Assembly (NCBI RefSeq): GCF_027942865.1 | Contig: NC_134528.1 | Location: forward strand, 8,117,586-8,181,585 | Source: Odontesthes bonariensis | Lineage: Eukaryota; Chordata; Actinopteri; Atheriniformes; Atherinopsidae | Length of the DNA: 64,000 nucleotides | Direction of reading: 5' to 3' | In this document: one piece after another, positions 1 to 14,400 of the stretch | How positions within the stretch are numbered: position 1 is the first letter of the stretch | Layout: each line of letters opens with the position of its first letter | Notes under the pieces: model-generated | What the model was told of the DNA's origin: nothing | The model's database searches: none | Seen by the model: the letters and a program-made list of their open reading frames with translations, nothing else | Program-made: the position numbers and the translations under genes

Positions 1-1059
1 AACGTGACAATGCCTCCGTGCACATAGGCAGTTCCATGCAGAAACAGTTTTCCTAGATTGCTGTGGAAGAGCTTAACTGGTTGGCAATTAGCCTTGACCT
101 CTGCCACATCAAAAACTTTGGGCTGAACTTGAATCGCATATCAGGCCTTATCACCCGACATCGGTGTTAGACTTCGCTGGAGCTTTTGTGTAAACAGGAG
201 CAAATCTTTGCAGCCTGCTTCCAACATCTGGAGGAAAACTTCCCCAGAAGAGCAGAGGACGTTGCAATGTTCGAGCGTCAACATATCCCAGGTCAATTTA
301 TATGAAAAAGCCTCCTTGCATCCTTTGCCAAAGCCAGTGCCCGATTTTATAAATGAGAAAATCATCCAGAACCACCTCAAAATGTAATGGGTTCTTCCTT
401 TCATGCTCCATCTCCCACTAAATTTATTTTGGCCGGTCACTTTTATGTGTAATCTTGCTGACACACAAACACAAATGGCAATAAACACATACCTGCACCT
501 TAGCTCTCATCTTGTCAAGGAAATTATAAAATGTTATGAATAAGGCCAACAAAACAGCTGAGACAAGAACCTTATGTGTTTCATATGTCAAGCTATATTT
601 CTCTCTGCCTCTTGAACAGCAAATGACTACATACAGTTTGTATGTTAGTGGTTAATGTTGTGAAAAATGTAACTGCCAGACAAATACATTTACACGTCAT
701 CCGTTCTTGCATAAACATAAAAACATTAATGAGTAATGAAAAGCACATGGATTTCTTTTCACATTGCTGCACAGCTAAGCTTCGCTGACAGCACAGGGAA
801 CATTATTATGCTCCTGTTTGTGGACGAGCCAGACCCACACTAACTTATTGGCATTGTCACTTTCTTATTTTCCAGCCTCAGTGAGACACTGTTTTCTTTG
901 CATATGTGACACACAGGAAAGAAAATGCCCACCTTGCAGAGTCAAGAGTGCGACACTTTTTCCAAAACATATAATTCTGCCTGCGTCTGCTCTGGCCGAA
1001 AGCAGTGCCATCGCTATAATAAGTGTTCACGAGGGGCTTGAAATATAGCAGCCAACAGT

Positions 1060-1668
1060 TTAAAGCTGCAGTCTGCAACTCTTTTTCAAGCATAATGCCT
1101 GGAACTGTCCGGGGATTCTGAAAGTAGTACATTAAATACCCCAATACAAAAAAAAATGAGTTCTCTAGGTCCCCTATATGTCCCGCTAGGTCCCTCCAAA
1201 GCCAGCAGGTTTGTTTACAAAATTGCAGACCGGACCGGTAAAAGGTAACCAATCAGGTTTACAAGCTGGGCTCTGCTGCCTGTCAGTCACCGATTGTGCA
1301 CGCGCGATACAAGGTAGGCTCATCCCCACGCTTATTTATCTAGACTATTGAACTTCATTACGGGCTTGTCTACTTACTGTGTCTTCCATGATCGCAAATG
1401 ACAGGTGAGTTGATGAATGAGGAGTCGTGTAAGCGCATCTGGCGTGCACGTCTACGTGCACGAGTTCTCATGTGTTTTGATGGGGCGGGACAGGAAGTTG
1501 AATAACTTTTTATTTTTCGGTTAAAAAATAAGCATTTCTTGCATTTTGCGACTACGGAGGTCACCGTTTTCAACTTCAAGCGTTCTGATAGATCATGTAA
1601 ACTCTTAAAATGCCAAAAAGTAGGACTTTACGTATGACAACAACAAATCCTGCAGACTGCAGCTTTAA
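1060..1668. mobile_element. TTAA-flanked MITE
   Basis: The element has perfect 14-bp terminal inverted repeats: AGCTGCAGTCTGCA at 1064-1077 and its complement at 1651-1664. Each is flanked by TTAA (1060-1063 and 1665-1668), the target duplication typical of piggyBac-type elements. The interior has no transposase, and its CpG-bearing middle (1290-1470) differs in composition from the surrounding intron. The short minus-strand frame at 1370-1579 looks like chance. It was probably moved by a transposase supplied elsewhere. Confidence 0.75.
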
Positions 1669-1784
1669 AGTCTACTATGTATGTTTTTTTTTTCTTTGTT
1701 TGAATTGAGTCCAACTTCTTTTCTAAATAAACTTTCTCATATATCTTGGATGCAACATCTCTTCCTGGACTAATTAGCTGGAGT

Positions 1785-2110
1785 CAATTCAGTTTTATTC
1801 ATTTAGTGCCATATCACAACAAATGTCATCTCATGGAACTTACTCAGAGGCAAAATCAACAAACATCGGTGTTAAGAGGTCATTTGAGTTTTCTATTCAA
1901 ACATCTGCATGACCAGGGAGAGGCTCCACTGAAAGCAACAGCGAGAACCAGTAAAACAGGATCCCTGACTGGTAAAAACACTGACAATTGGTGTGTAAAA
2001 CATGTGTCATCCTGCGTCATGATTACAGGCTGGAAAGAAAGAAATGGTCACAGTATAGTTCTTCTGCACCCTGAACTAATAGAACAAACTGAGCCTTTAA
2101 TAGACATAAC
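1785..2110. repeat. Dispersed repeat fragment
   Basis: It opens with TCAATTCAGTTTTATTCATT and continues GTGCCATATCACAACAAATG, which resembles a repeat start widely spread in fish genomes (AATTCAATTTTATTTATATAGCGCC type). The 131-codon frame across it has no recognisable domain. Family assignment is from memory and the ends are approximate. Confidence 0.45.
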
Positions 2111-2277
2111 AAAGCTGATTTCCACGCATTCAGGATGTTAGGCAGTATGTCTTACATATCCCAGTTCCTCTCTGTTTAACTCCAGTGTGTACATGGAAGA
2201 GAGCAATCACATGTGTACAATTACTTTAAGTAGGGGGTGGGGGGGGTGGCGTGGCCCTCCTTTTCCCCTTTACTTAC

Positions 2278-2435
2278 ACTGGTAACTTTGCGGTAGATCT
2301 GGGCAGCGTTTTGGCACTCAGAGTATGGGTACTCAGAGGTGGCCATCTCCAGGATGCACATTCCCAAGGCATAGACGTCCACTGCTTCGTCGTACTTCTC
2401 CTCGTACATCTCTGGGGCCATGAACTCTGGTGTTC
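2278..2435 (-). CDS. wnk4: WNK4 exon 4
   Basis: Acceptor TCTCACAG|GAACACC and donor AGT|GTAAGT; phase 1 in, phase 0 out. It encodes [20 protein letters not shown] and [18 protein letters not shown] (residues 344-396). The next exon should begin near a G(K/R)KPxSF motif; I did not find it in 1-2277, so it lies past the left edge. Confidence 0.95.
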
Positions 2436-5400
2436 CTGTGAGAGTTCAGGGCAGATGTACAATTCAACAATTAATTTGTTATTACTACTAATAACATTCT
2501 AATTCCAAATGTACAAAGAAGATTTTCATGGACTGCAGGATAGAAGAACTTGAACACTGACTTATATCTTCAGTTAATGTGGTCATAGAGCATTCAGTTA
2601 AACCTTATGCCAAAGGTACAAAGTTGCTTTTTCACACTTCTTTTCTGGTTGTTTCAGAGGCTAATTTCTGAAAGACATATCAGTCTGTTCAGCATCTATC
2701 ATTGTATGCTGTTAAGATATTAAGGATTTAGTTTACAGATCCTTCCTTCTTAGAGTTATTGCAGAATATAGCTAAAAACTACCTAACCAGTAAAACAGAA
2801 CCAAAACATTAAACGGTTTAGGGCCAAAATACATCTGTGATATGTTCAGAGAATATAAACCCAGCAGAGCTCTTAGATCCAAGGACTCAGGTCAGCTGGT
2901 CCAGTCCAGAGTCCAGACTAAACATGGAGAAGCAGCATTTAGCTGTTATGCTGCAAACAAGTGGAACAAACTGCCAGTGGAGATTTTAATCTCCAAATGT
3001 AGTCTCACCAAATCTCACCAAATGTAGACATTTTCAAATCCAGGTTAAAAACATTTCTTTTCTCATGTGTCTATGCATGAAATCTGCACGATATCTTTTA
3101 ACTAATCTGGACTGTTGCTTGTTTTTAAATTCATTTAAATGATTTTATTTGTTTCTCTTTATATTCTTTTATGTATTTTTAATGCTTCTTCCATTCCCTG
3201 CTGCAATGCTTTTATTTTATGTAAAGCACTTTGAATTGTTTGTACATGAAATGTGCTATACAAATAAATTTGATTTGATTTGATTTGATTTAAAGCTGCA
3301 ACCTCTCTGAGCCATAAAACGGTCTTCACAATTCTGAAGTAAGCTAAAGACTGTATCTGAGGCTGCTCGGAATCTCATTATTGATTTGATAAATCTCTTC
3401 CATACATGCAAAATGTTATAGGTGGAAAAGTATGTGTGCTTTCTTACATATGCAAATACGAACGTTTAGGACCACAACATGTCTACCTTTACAGTACATT
3501 AGAGGTGCAATAAAACACGTTGTTGCTGTTGAGTCATCTTAAAATATTGCTATTATTTCAGTGGGAGTGCATAACTATGGTGTAGTTCTTTTACAGAGTC
3601 ATGTTGTACGTGTCGCCCTGCACCGCTTCTGACGCTGTGTGACGTTATCAGATCAGTTGTTGCCAGGCAACAAACACAACACCTCAATGCATTCATTGGA
3701 GTCTGTGAAGATTTCAACCACACCTGTTTTTTCTGCTGTACTTCAGTTTGCATACTGATTTTTTTCACTTTTTGTTTACTACGTTATTCAATAGATAATT
3801 TACCCAGAATTAATGAAGTGCTGTTAGATTCAAATCAATTCAAAGAAAATATACAAATCTTTTAGAGTGACACTCCAGCAGCCTGCTTCCAAAAGCCACA
3901 GAAAATATCTGTGAACCAGTGTCATCACTACAGAGCCAGAACTAGTCAAAATTCGGTGTCACACCTTTGAATCCTTCCTGATGAGGAACACTTTCAAGTG
4001 AAAAAGTTCTATTTAGTTGTAAACAAAGTCATGGAAAAGGAAACTTTTTTTTAACCAATAGTGGTAATGTGTTATAACTAGTTGTATAAAGGGAAACTTT
4101 AGGACTGTTTGCCCAGTGTTTCTGAAAATACTTCAGTCTAGAGCAAATAGTTAGACCGACTGATCAACTGGTCGTCAGATATTAAAGTCATGCTCCTCGT
4201 AAATCTTTTTTTTTTTAATCTTGTTTGACAATAATGTGTTTCATTTGAACCTTGTTGATTCAATTTAGCCACTTTGAGCATGAATCAACAAGTTATTATA
4301 CTGCATCTGATGGCGGGCAATCCCTAAACGTACTTGATGGTTAGGGGCAATTTCCTGCTAAATTAAAAGCCATTTGAGTAATGATGCTTCATTTTAAACT
4401 GCCTGCAGGAAGTAAAACAGACTCTGGTTGCTTCTGTGTCAGAAAAAAGGCGGAGTACCTAAGCAAGGGGACATTTTCATTTCAAGAGTGCTGGAATTTT
4501 GTATATCCCATTTTCAAATCATTACTTATAGCTGGAAACCATTACATTTAAGCCAATCTGTGTTCTAGATTTAATAGATATTACTCACCAATGACACTTT
4601 TTGCAAATGAGGCACTTTTGAGAGTGGCGAGTCCCAGATCTCCTATCTTGACGGAGCCAGTTGGGCCGGTGATGAAGATGTTGTCACACTTGAGGTCGCG
4701 GTGGATGATGGGAGGAGTGCGTGTGTGCAGAAAGTGAAGTCCTTTGAGGATCTGACGACTCCAGCGCTGTAACAGTTTTAGCTTCATCTCCTTGAACCTC
4801 TTCAAGTACCTAAAACAGAAGAGGGTGAGATTCAACAGCTCAGTGTAAACATATCACAACACAGCAAGAACAGGAAGCTTTTAAGTGCCACAAAGTAATT
4901 CATCTCTTATTTTGACAACCGAGAGGAAGTTTCAAAGTGAGAAAGTTTCCTGAATTCTCTCCCAGAACTATTCTCTGCTTTTTACTCTGCACCTAATCTA
5001 AATATCTGCCATTTGAGACATAGGAGTCAGAGAAACTGGATGCAGAAACTCACGTCTTGAGTGTGCCTGAAGTCATGAGTTCAGTCACTAGAATGATGCA
5101 CTTATGGCCCTTCATTGTCGACTTCCAGGAGTCATGGAATCGTACTATATTTGGGTGCTGCAGTCCTTTCAGCATGTCCACTTCCTCGCTGAAACGCTGT
5201 CGCTCCGCCTTGGTCAGCTTACGAGTCTGCAGGGAAAAAAAATCATCCATTAAATATGTTTACATCACAAGTATTTTGGTTTTGATCCTTGATGGAATAT
5301 AATGTTCTCACAAAACATGCAAAACGTGATTATTTGGCCCTCTGCATAAGAGATTAGAATAGATGAGTGATCTATGTTTGTCTTCTCTCAGCCAATATGA

Positions 5401-8400
5401 TAAAAAGGCCACAAAAAGCTAAGAAAACAACTGACTGCAGCTGGGAGTGAGTGGACCTTCAGGTGAGACTACTCTATCAACCATAAAACTGCAGTTGTGT
5501 TAACAGTGCTGCGGAGGTTTGACACACACATGCTCCGCTCTTGTCTCAGCTATGTTTGGTTACATAAGCTCGCTGTAATAAAGAGTGCAGATACATGAGA
5601 CCAATTTGATAAATCATTGCTTCATAGGCTAATGAGCTCACTGTTGGACCACAGGTTTGACCATGTGGGTGACCCTTCAGTTACATAATCATATTTATTG
5701 TCCAATAAAGGGAGTTTATACATTTGAGGAAAAGATTTCCAAAATCTGTAAAAAACTGAACCAAACTCTGCAATCAGGTTGGATGAACAAAGCCATTTTT
5801 GTGCTTCATCTAGGATGAATGGCCCGATTTAGCCGCTGGTGGAGTAACTCTGCCTGTGGTGGGTGGTTAGTGGAAAACTCCTGGGAGACTCCGAGACCAT
5901 GAATCCTGCATTGAGGCAGATTTTCTGGGAAAATGCTCTACATATGTTTATGCTCACAATCAACTTGACCACTACTCTCTCCTTCCTTTCTGCTTTTTCC
6001 CCAGTACGGGAGAAGGTGCTGCTGCTGCAAAGACTGAGCTACCATCTTCAACACAGGAGGTAGACTGTCTGAAGACCTGCACAGTGTGAGATCACACAGT
6101 GAGAAACTCCCTTTAAATGCGTCAGTCACCTGCCAAGATGTCATATTACACCTGTGACTAAAGCACGAGGCCCTAAAACAGTCAAGACACATAGGACCTC
6201 TGACAAGTTGGACTCCATTTAGGCCGACAGCTCTCTGTTTATGATGTGAACACAGCCAATAACTTATCTTTCATACGCAAAACCTTAGAAAGGTTTTAGA
6301 AATACTGAAAGATTTGCGAAAAAAACAAATATATTTGGTTACGGATAAAAAATAATGATTATAACAAGTTTTAAATGTCACCATGACTCAAAGAAGCTGT
6401 CAAATTACACAAATTTAGATGAATCTATTGTCTAACTCAGTTAGCTTTCAATCTAATTTGTCTCGGACGCACTAAATTTAACTTTATGTACACTGAGGTT
6501 AACCCCTGCCATAGATCACTGAGCTCTAATTAAATTAGGAAACATATACAATACATAACAAAATCACGGCGTAGATGTAATTGTGTGCAAATTACATGTG
6601 AGCCAGGACGATTGAGTCACTGGGTTTATGGGTTGATGTGCATCTGGATATTTATGTATCTTAGTGTGATAACATTAGACCCCTGTGTAGTGTCTTTGTC
6701 TCCTGTGGATAGGCGTCTGTGCAAAGAGCTTAAAACAGTTTGCAGCAGAGTTGGAGTAACGTGCTGTAGTTGTGGCGCACAGTCCTGCCAATAGGAGACC
6801 CTGGCACTTCCAAAACCACAAGACTTACTACATCTTGGCAAGCCAGACAGCATGACTGCAAACTACTAAAACTTTAAAAGCGGGCCTTCTTGGAAAAAAC
6901 AGAATCTTGCCGTGGCAACTCTGAACAACAGAGCTGGAGCTGATCATCAGTGATTATCCAAACCTGTCAACCGTTTGAATACACCACTGTTCATTTAAAA
7001 AGTCAAAAACTGGAAAATGTCCGGAAAAAGGAAGCACTGACCTGTTTAAGGAGAGACAGGCACCTCATAAATTAAATTGGTTTGGTGTCTAAGTGTTTTC
7101 AGATTAGAAATCTTTTTTTCCTAGAAATCTTGCTTTAGTCAGAAGCCGTTCGTCATCTCCTGTATAAGAAATAATCTACTAAACTTTTCTATGAAATATC
7201 AAACCACATCTGTCCGTCTCCAACTCTCTCTTCCCCCTCCTCTTTTTGAAAACTGAAGCCAGAAATATTGCACAACATACAAGAAAACCTTCCAGGGGGG
7301 AGCCACAAAAACAGACCATCCCAGTTTTTAGAGGACAAGTGGTTATAACCATAAAATCAACCTTTCGTAAGATATGTGGGAATTTGTCTCTGCAAAAAGT
7401 TTTCTTCCACCAAGTTATTCTTAGCCAGAAAGATAGTGTGTGTTGAGTTGGGGGTCCGCAATAGTTGGGATTGGAAATACTTGGGCATGGTGCCACATTA
7501 GTGGAGTTACATAAGCTGTGTTGATGGCAGAGGAGACATTGGCATTAAGAAGCCCCTATCAGCGCCTCTATTATGACAACCAGAACATGAACATGACACG
7601 TCAGCTAACATTTGCACCAAACCAGGTGGCACACGCTGGGGCTTAATTCAGGAATGAGGAGGGTCTTGTTGATACACTCACACAGATATAGTAAGTCTGG
7701 GCAAGGCTTGGGTAACATCCAATCTGTGTGGACAGAATCCTGCCGAAAGAGGGAGAAAAGTAGGGCAAGTGAAAAAATGGATTCAGTCATACTACTTATA
7801 GCCTTCAGGAATGAGAGTTAAGGGTTGTTTTTTTTTACTTTGGTTTCTTCATTATTTGTTCAGTGCAGTACAGAAGTAAGAACTAACTTTATAGATTCAA
7901 AGATTCTCACTCTTTTGGTCAGGAACGTTAGACTCTTTTACATCTAAGCATTTGTTCAATCTCAACACAAAGAAATAAAAAAAGGAGTTGTTTTTCTTGA
8001 GAGGCCACTCTGGTTTCTAGTGCACATATTGCACTTTTGTTTAATATGCTTTGAGTGTGTAAGACTGCTGCTTTGCCCATGTCTCTTAGATAAAAGAGCT
8101 GTTCATGGTCTCAATAGTGCTTCCCAAGTAGATCCTCGTAAAGATTTACATCTTTAGGAGTCGGTCACATAAAGTAAAGCTTACAATTTCATTTAAAAAA
8201 CGGTGATTTCCAACAGCTGGATGCTCTAGATTTAACATGTTACTTAAATAAGACAATTTGCATGCATGTTTTTCCACTTTTAAGGATCTACTCAATAATC
8301 AGTCAACTTAAAGTTAAAAGACATTAAATTGACTTTAAATTATTTTGTTTAATGGGTTGTTCGCTTTTATTTTTTGTGGGTTTTTTCACTACATTTGGTG

Positions 8401-11400
8401 GCATAAGTCAAATATCAAATACAGCAAATGCAGTCAGGAAATATTAGTAGATTTGCCACTTCTAACTTGCTAAATGTGTGCTGTTTTTCTATCATAAATC
8501 TGAATTTCTTGAATATCTTCTGGGCTAAAAAAAACAAAAACAAATATAAGACACTTGGGATTGGGAAACTGTACTCAGAATTTTTTTTAAACAATTTCTG
8601 GATTAAAGTAACTGTCCAGTTGGAAAAAGTCGGTTAATTGAACATGCGAAACACAAAGCTGTGAGAAAACAAATATCAACAGCAGCTATTATTGATCATT
8701 TTGATCAAGGCAGACAAGTCTATGTAGAGATGAGCTATAACTTTCTGTAGCATTCTGGAAATGTTCCTTTTGAACACCTAAAACATTACCCCGAACTCAG
8801 TTTGAACCCCTTTAGGGGCTAAAAAACAGGTCTTGACTCCTCTTCCTGTCATTAACTTATTTTTGAAAGTGCTATTAATAAGCCATAACGCCTGCGTCCC
8901 ATATGCTGGCAGAGAGGAGTCTTGCAGATAAAGACCAGAGGTCACAGAGACCCTTTCATGACCTGAGAGAACCTGAAGCATTACCAAACTACTGTCCATC
9001 AGAAGTTGTGACGACTGGCTGAGATTGAGGTCACAGGCAATGTGTGGGAAAAAAAAAAGACTGACCTCACAGCTGCAAGACTGACATACCTGCCACGACT
9101 GACTCGCATTACACATAAACACGCACGTAGGCACAAACACTGGTACAGTGTCGCATTTGGAGGTTTGCAGGTGAGAACTGAGGTGGTAGTGTGCTCGTTC
9201 CAAGAAAAACTGACATGCTCTGTAAATGGAGTGGGCAGAGAGAGGTTAGCCATTAATCTCATCAGGATTGAGGACTGAAACCAGCCTCTGACTGCTGCTC
9301 TCACTCTAAGAACCTGACTTGACTTGTGGCGCCTGACTAATTACCATCCAGTTACAGCGTTACATTATCTCTTGTGTTTTTCAGTCAGGAAAAGTGGTCT
9401 ATCAGGTAAATCTTTGTCAATCAGATTAAGACACTTTTCTTAATTTAAATGCTGTATGTACATTTCTGTGATAGTAGCATTTTGTAAATGACTTTTTAAA
9501 TAATAGATTATTTTGACATTAATATCTGAGATTGCCAGTATCAGGCAACATAAAGACCTGGTTTATCTGTGTCGCTGTCATATATTTAGAGTGCATGACC
9601 ATCCTTTGGGCAGTGCGAGAAGCATTGCATCACTCTGAAAGGCTATTTATCTGGGAGCAGGCAGGTCATATATTGTCTGTTTACTTTGGTATTCTTAACA
9701 TGTCTTAACCTGTCTGGTGTTTGCTTTTAGCAACTCATTAAAACTTTTGCTGCCAGTACTCTATAATTGCTCTGCATTTATAGTACAATCATCCACTTTC
9801 TTTCACAATCCTCTCCCTTATTGAGCAAAGCATTGACTTGGCGCAATGACAGAAGCTGATAACTTTTCCTTGAACACTACGTGCCCGATTCATCTCTTTC
9901 CTTCCGATATATGAACGCTGTAGCATTGCCTTTTGTTGCGTTTCTTACAAGTCATATTCCAGCCGTCCTCACAAAGGGCATTTGAGGAGATGAGTGTGAA
10001 AGGAACAAACACTTTGTCCTACACAGGAACTAAGTCAACCACAGAAAGATCACAAGATGCCTGAAGGACACAGCTTATTAGAGTATTTTCTTAAAAAACA
10101 GAGCCAAGCAGTTCTAACACTATGACTCGCAGTAAAAGCGAAAAGTTGGACAGGAGCTTTGTAATTGGTCTTGGTCTTTGTATTGGTGGTAACATTTGCA
10201 TCACTAGAATTCTAAAGAAAAGTCGTAGCAACAAATTTGAGCTGAAACACCATTTTTGCTCTCTGTGTGCGACCTACTTCACACCCAATTTATGCGAAAA
10301 GCCTTCTTGATGGAGCAACTGTGTGACGAATCATTAAAAAAATGACATTGTGAAAGAAAAAAAAACACTGTGTGCCATTATTGAAAACTGTGTAAGGTGC
10401 GCGGGTACAGTGGATGCAACAGGCTATCATGACCCAACACTATTTTGTTTTCTACCAGGCCAAAGCAAACCTATGCGCTCCTAAACCTTATCAGATTGAA
10501 CGGGTAACTATGGCAGCCAAAAGCAATTACTCACCAACAGCTTTTCTGACCAGGCTTCACCAACATCATGACTTTCATCTGCATGTTGCTTTTTCACTGC
10601 TGGCATCATTTATTGAAAAACAGAATAAAAAAAACTGCTCATACGATGCTTTTTAAACGTTGAATTATATCATTTGCCTCTTAATAAGGTAGCTGTAAGA
10701 GCAACACAAGGATGCGGAAAAGGACGGAAAATTTTTAAAATGCTGTCATGTTCCAACTGCTTCAGATGAACCCAGATAAACCACAGAACCACTTATTTTC
10801 AAATGTTTACGATAACTGTCACTCAAGCCTTCGTTAACAGACTACAAGCCTCAGCAAGTTCCTGATAATAAATATCTGACAGGTTTCAAAGGTATGTCCC
10901 TACTGGGTGGATACTTTTGACAGCAACTGAAAGACCAGAGTAAAACAATATTTGCACAGTTGTACTTAGATAGATGGTTTAAGCCTACTAAACCCTGTTG
11001 TTCCCAAGCATTTTCCTTCCAGTTTTAAAATATATGCTTTCAATCACATGTACACAAGCTGTATTACATAACAGGAGCCATGAAAGATACACAATGATGC
11101 ACAAGAGCACAGGAAAACCAATTTTTTTTTTGTGTATCAGAACTATTGTAAGCTGGGTTGGCACCACAAGATTTCTCATAGGTCACTAAAGGAATTACTG
11201 GTGCTTAATCGATCAGTTATAATCCGTTGATTCAAATAGAGTTTGTTCATTATTATCAAAGAGGATTTTCTTTAATTAACAGTCCAGGTATGGACATACA
11301 ATAACTCTTAAATTGGTTGCAGGCTGCCCTAAAGGCTTCTAGATCTTTCCTGATGAGGACAAAACTGGAGTCATGTTAGAGTCTGACAACAGAACAATGG

Positions 11401-14400
11401 GATTTTGTTTTAAACTGGCATGAAAATCCTTTTAAGAAGGTCATTGTTCAAGTCAATAGCATGTCTCTGTCTGTGAAAAAGTCTAGAAATAAAAAAGCTC
11501 CTTGCTTGTACATCCATGTAGGAGAAAATGCTAATCACAGAAGAAGATGAGAAAAAGAGAGCATCAAAGTAAAGCCTTTTAAAGCTGTTATGGCCCCAGG
11601 TTCTGAAAGAGTGAGCGAGCTTTCATCTCAAGGCATGTCATTATTACATTTTGCGAGGTTAGAGTGGATAAAAACCTTTGAGAATCTCTTGGAATTTCAG
11701 CTATGTGAAAAGAATTGCAACATTCTTTTATTTACTTCATGATTTAATCATTTGTTTTCGTCAAAGTCTTAGAAAACCCAAGCAAACTTTGAAAGATGTT
11801 GCATACAAATGTCTGCTGCAAATGTCTGCGTACTATCTTCATGTTTGCAATGTTCTTCAGCTCTGACTGCAAGACTGTAACCGGCATAGTGTTACGCTGA
11901 CAAATAAGGATGAGCTATCAAGTGCCACTGGCAACCAGGACTGGATATAGTTTACCAAGTAGTGGTATGCAAAGTGTTGCTCCTGTCCCAGGAAGGTAAC
12001 ACTATGGAAGCTAGGTGCTAAAGAGTGTCCAACAGAAAGTCACACAGACAAATATTTTCAGCAGCTAATGTTAGAACCAACTTTGATGTGAACTCCAGCA
12101 GCACTATTTATTTAGTAGGGAAGCGCTTACTGATATCTATTCAAAGGTGCCGCACCCCAAACAAGTCTTACTACACCGCTGGCCAATTCATCCAAGAACT
12201 CACATGGCAACTTAGAGCATATTTACTCTCCCAACAGCTCCGTTCTGCACGGACATGATCAGTTCAGAAATGACCAGAGGTAACCTTGTTGTGGAGTTAT
12301 TTTTTCCCCTCAGCCAGTTGGGCTGCAGAGCCCCGACAGCTATTAAAGCCTGAAGTCTTTGGTTTGTTTAGGAAACGGGAGGGAAACCACACGTTTTTCA
12401 CCAGAGTTGTCTGTACAGTCAAACATAGTTAAAGACACCAATGAGAGAAGATATCTTTCTCTTTGTAGAAGCTCAATATTTTATTATTTATTAACCTTTA
12501 TTAAAAAGGTAAATTATGGCCGATTTTGATTCTCGCTGGCCAAAATGATGTGATTCTTACTTCTTGTTTTATTGTTCTGAATCCAACAAAGTCTGCTCAT
12601 AACAAAAAAATCACAACCATTGGGATCATCAGATCAAATTGCAGCTATATTATTAAAATAGCATTGATACCAACAGAATAACTAGAAGCTGCCAGAGTTT
12701 CTTTTTTTTCTTCATTTATATTTATATACTTGCATCAATTTCAAAAAGCATTTGGATGTTATGTTCAATGTCGATAAAGACTAAAGCAAATCATTTAAGC
12801 CCAAAGCTGAAATGTAAGTAGTACAAGACAAAATCTTAAAAGAAAATTTGTATTGAACATCAGCAATACAGTTCCCACAAAGCTGAATAAGGGGCAAGAA
12901 AAGACTGTATCTATGGATATAAAGAGAACATGAGAAAGAGTGTTTAGAGGTAAAGAGGGAAAGGGTTTCAGAACTGAATCAAAAAGCTAAATCATTTCTG
13001 AAAAGCAATGTCAATTTGATTTCTGCTACAACAAATGAAAGTTTAAACACTATCATGCAAAGGAAAGACCAAATATAACCCACATCCAGACATGCAGGTG
13101 ACAACTCAGGGCCCAGGCTAAATTAAGACGCACTGAGGAACAATCAATATGTGAAATTCTTCTCTAAAATCATGGATACATCCCTCTGGGTTTATTACCA
13201 GCTCAGAGATCTGCATTTAGAGTCCATCATTAATACTAAAGTGTATACAGGTTTGAAGGGACAACATTAGTGTCTTTTTCGGGGTCAGCCTCGTCTGTTT
13301 CAACAAGAAAATGCCATTCGGCTTAAAATGAAACAGCATGGCTCTGTTGTACAAAGTTAGAAAATCATAAAATGAAAAACAAGACACAGACAAGACATCA
13401 AGCGAGAATAAGGAAACATTTTGTTAGCCATTGGCCAAACTTTTAAAGAAACTGGAAATAAGTAATATTCAAACAGAAATGTACTCCCTTGGTTTCTTCT
13501 TTTTTTCAGACATTTAATGACTTGCAAATCATCTAATTCTGTCCTAACTCTTTTGGAAAGTGGCCGCACAGTTTAGCCGGTGGTATTTATATGTGAAGCC
13601 TCAAATTAGACATCATCCTGACACAAACTGTGCTTTTTAGTCCCATCTCACAATGTATGTCAAGCAATTAACCTGTTGTTACAGCACTGCGTGCGGAGGC
13701 TTACAGCGTGTTAGGGATCATCTTTATAAAGAACAGTTTTGATATTCTTTCAAAGATATGGCTGTAGGGGCTTATCTGGGAGTTAAGGGCTTGTCTCAGA
13801 AGAGGAAAACAACATGTGCGTCACTGATGAAAACTCAATGCAGCGACAGAAGATGCAATCATAAAGTACACTAATGCTCATCTAAAACAAAAAGCCAATG
13901 CGATTACAATAAATACAAAAAGTTCTTGTAAAGACGTGGATATTGAAGTCATTTTAAAAGGATCTCAGGGGATAAAACAACATGAAAGAAAGAAGCTTTC
14001 CAATGAGCCTCATCTGAAAAACATGAAGCAGACCAAGTGGCCGTATGAAGTGTGGATTACAGGAATAATATCACTGAGCTGGAAAACTTTAAACAAATCT
14101 GGACAACTTACTAAAATCTCTCACATAAAAAAAAAATAAATAAATAAAAAAAAAAATCGATCAGCTGAGAAAACCCAAAATAAGCAAAGACTCAGCAGAT
14201 ACAGCAGTGTTTTGTGCTTGGCAAAGGCATATTTTTGTACATGAGAGGACAATAGCTCTATCATTACCTCTATAATTACTTAACTTGCAATCTTCCCCAT
14301 CTATGTCTGGCAAAGTCGCATGTAGTTTCAGCATTACATTAATCAGTGAATCATTTACTTATTATGATAAGAAGCTGATGTACATCCAGTCAGTAATAAC

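Larger units (their letters stand above)
1..2277. other. WNK4 intron 4 (left part)
   Basis: No coding exon recognised. It holds a TTAA-flanked MITE (1060-1668), an interspersed repeat starting near 1785 and a G-rich run at 2233-2246. A minus-strand frame is open from about 131 to the left edge, but it has no ATG and no family I recognise. Confidence 0.5.

Noticed and set aside
1..131. Open minus-strand frame at the left edge
   Set aside because: About 44 codons open with no start codon, no recognised family and no good polypyrimidine acceptor. It does not read as the WNK4 kinase C-lobe.
8778..9203. 141-codon minus-strand ORF in WNK4 intron 1
   Set aside because: Low-complexity Cys/Ser/Phe composition, no recognisable motif, and overlapping frames of similar length on both strands, as expected by chance.
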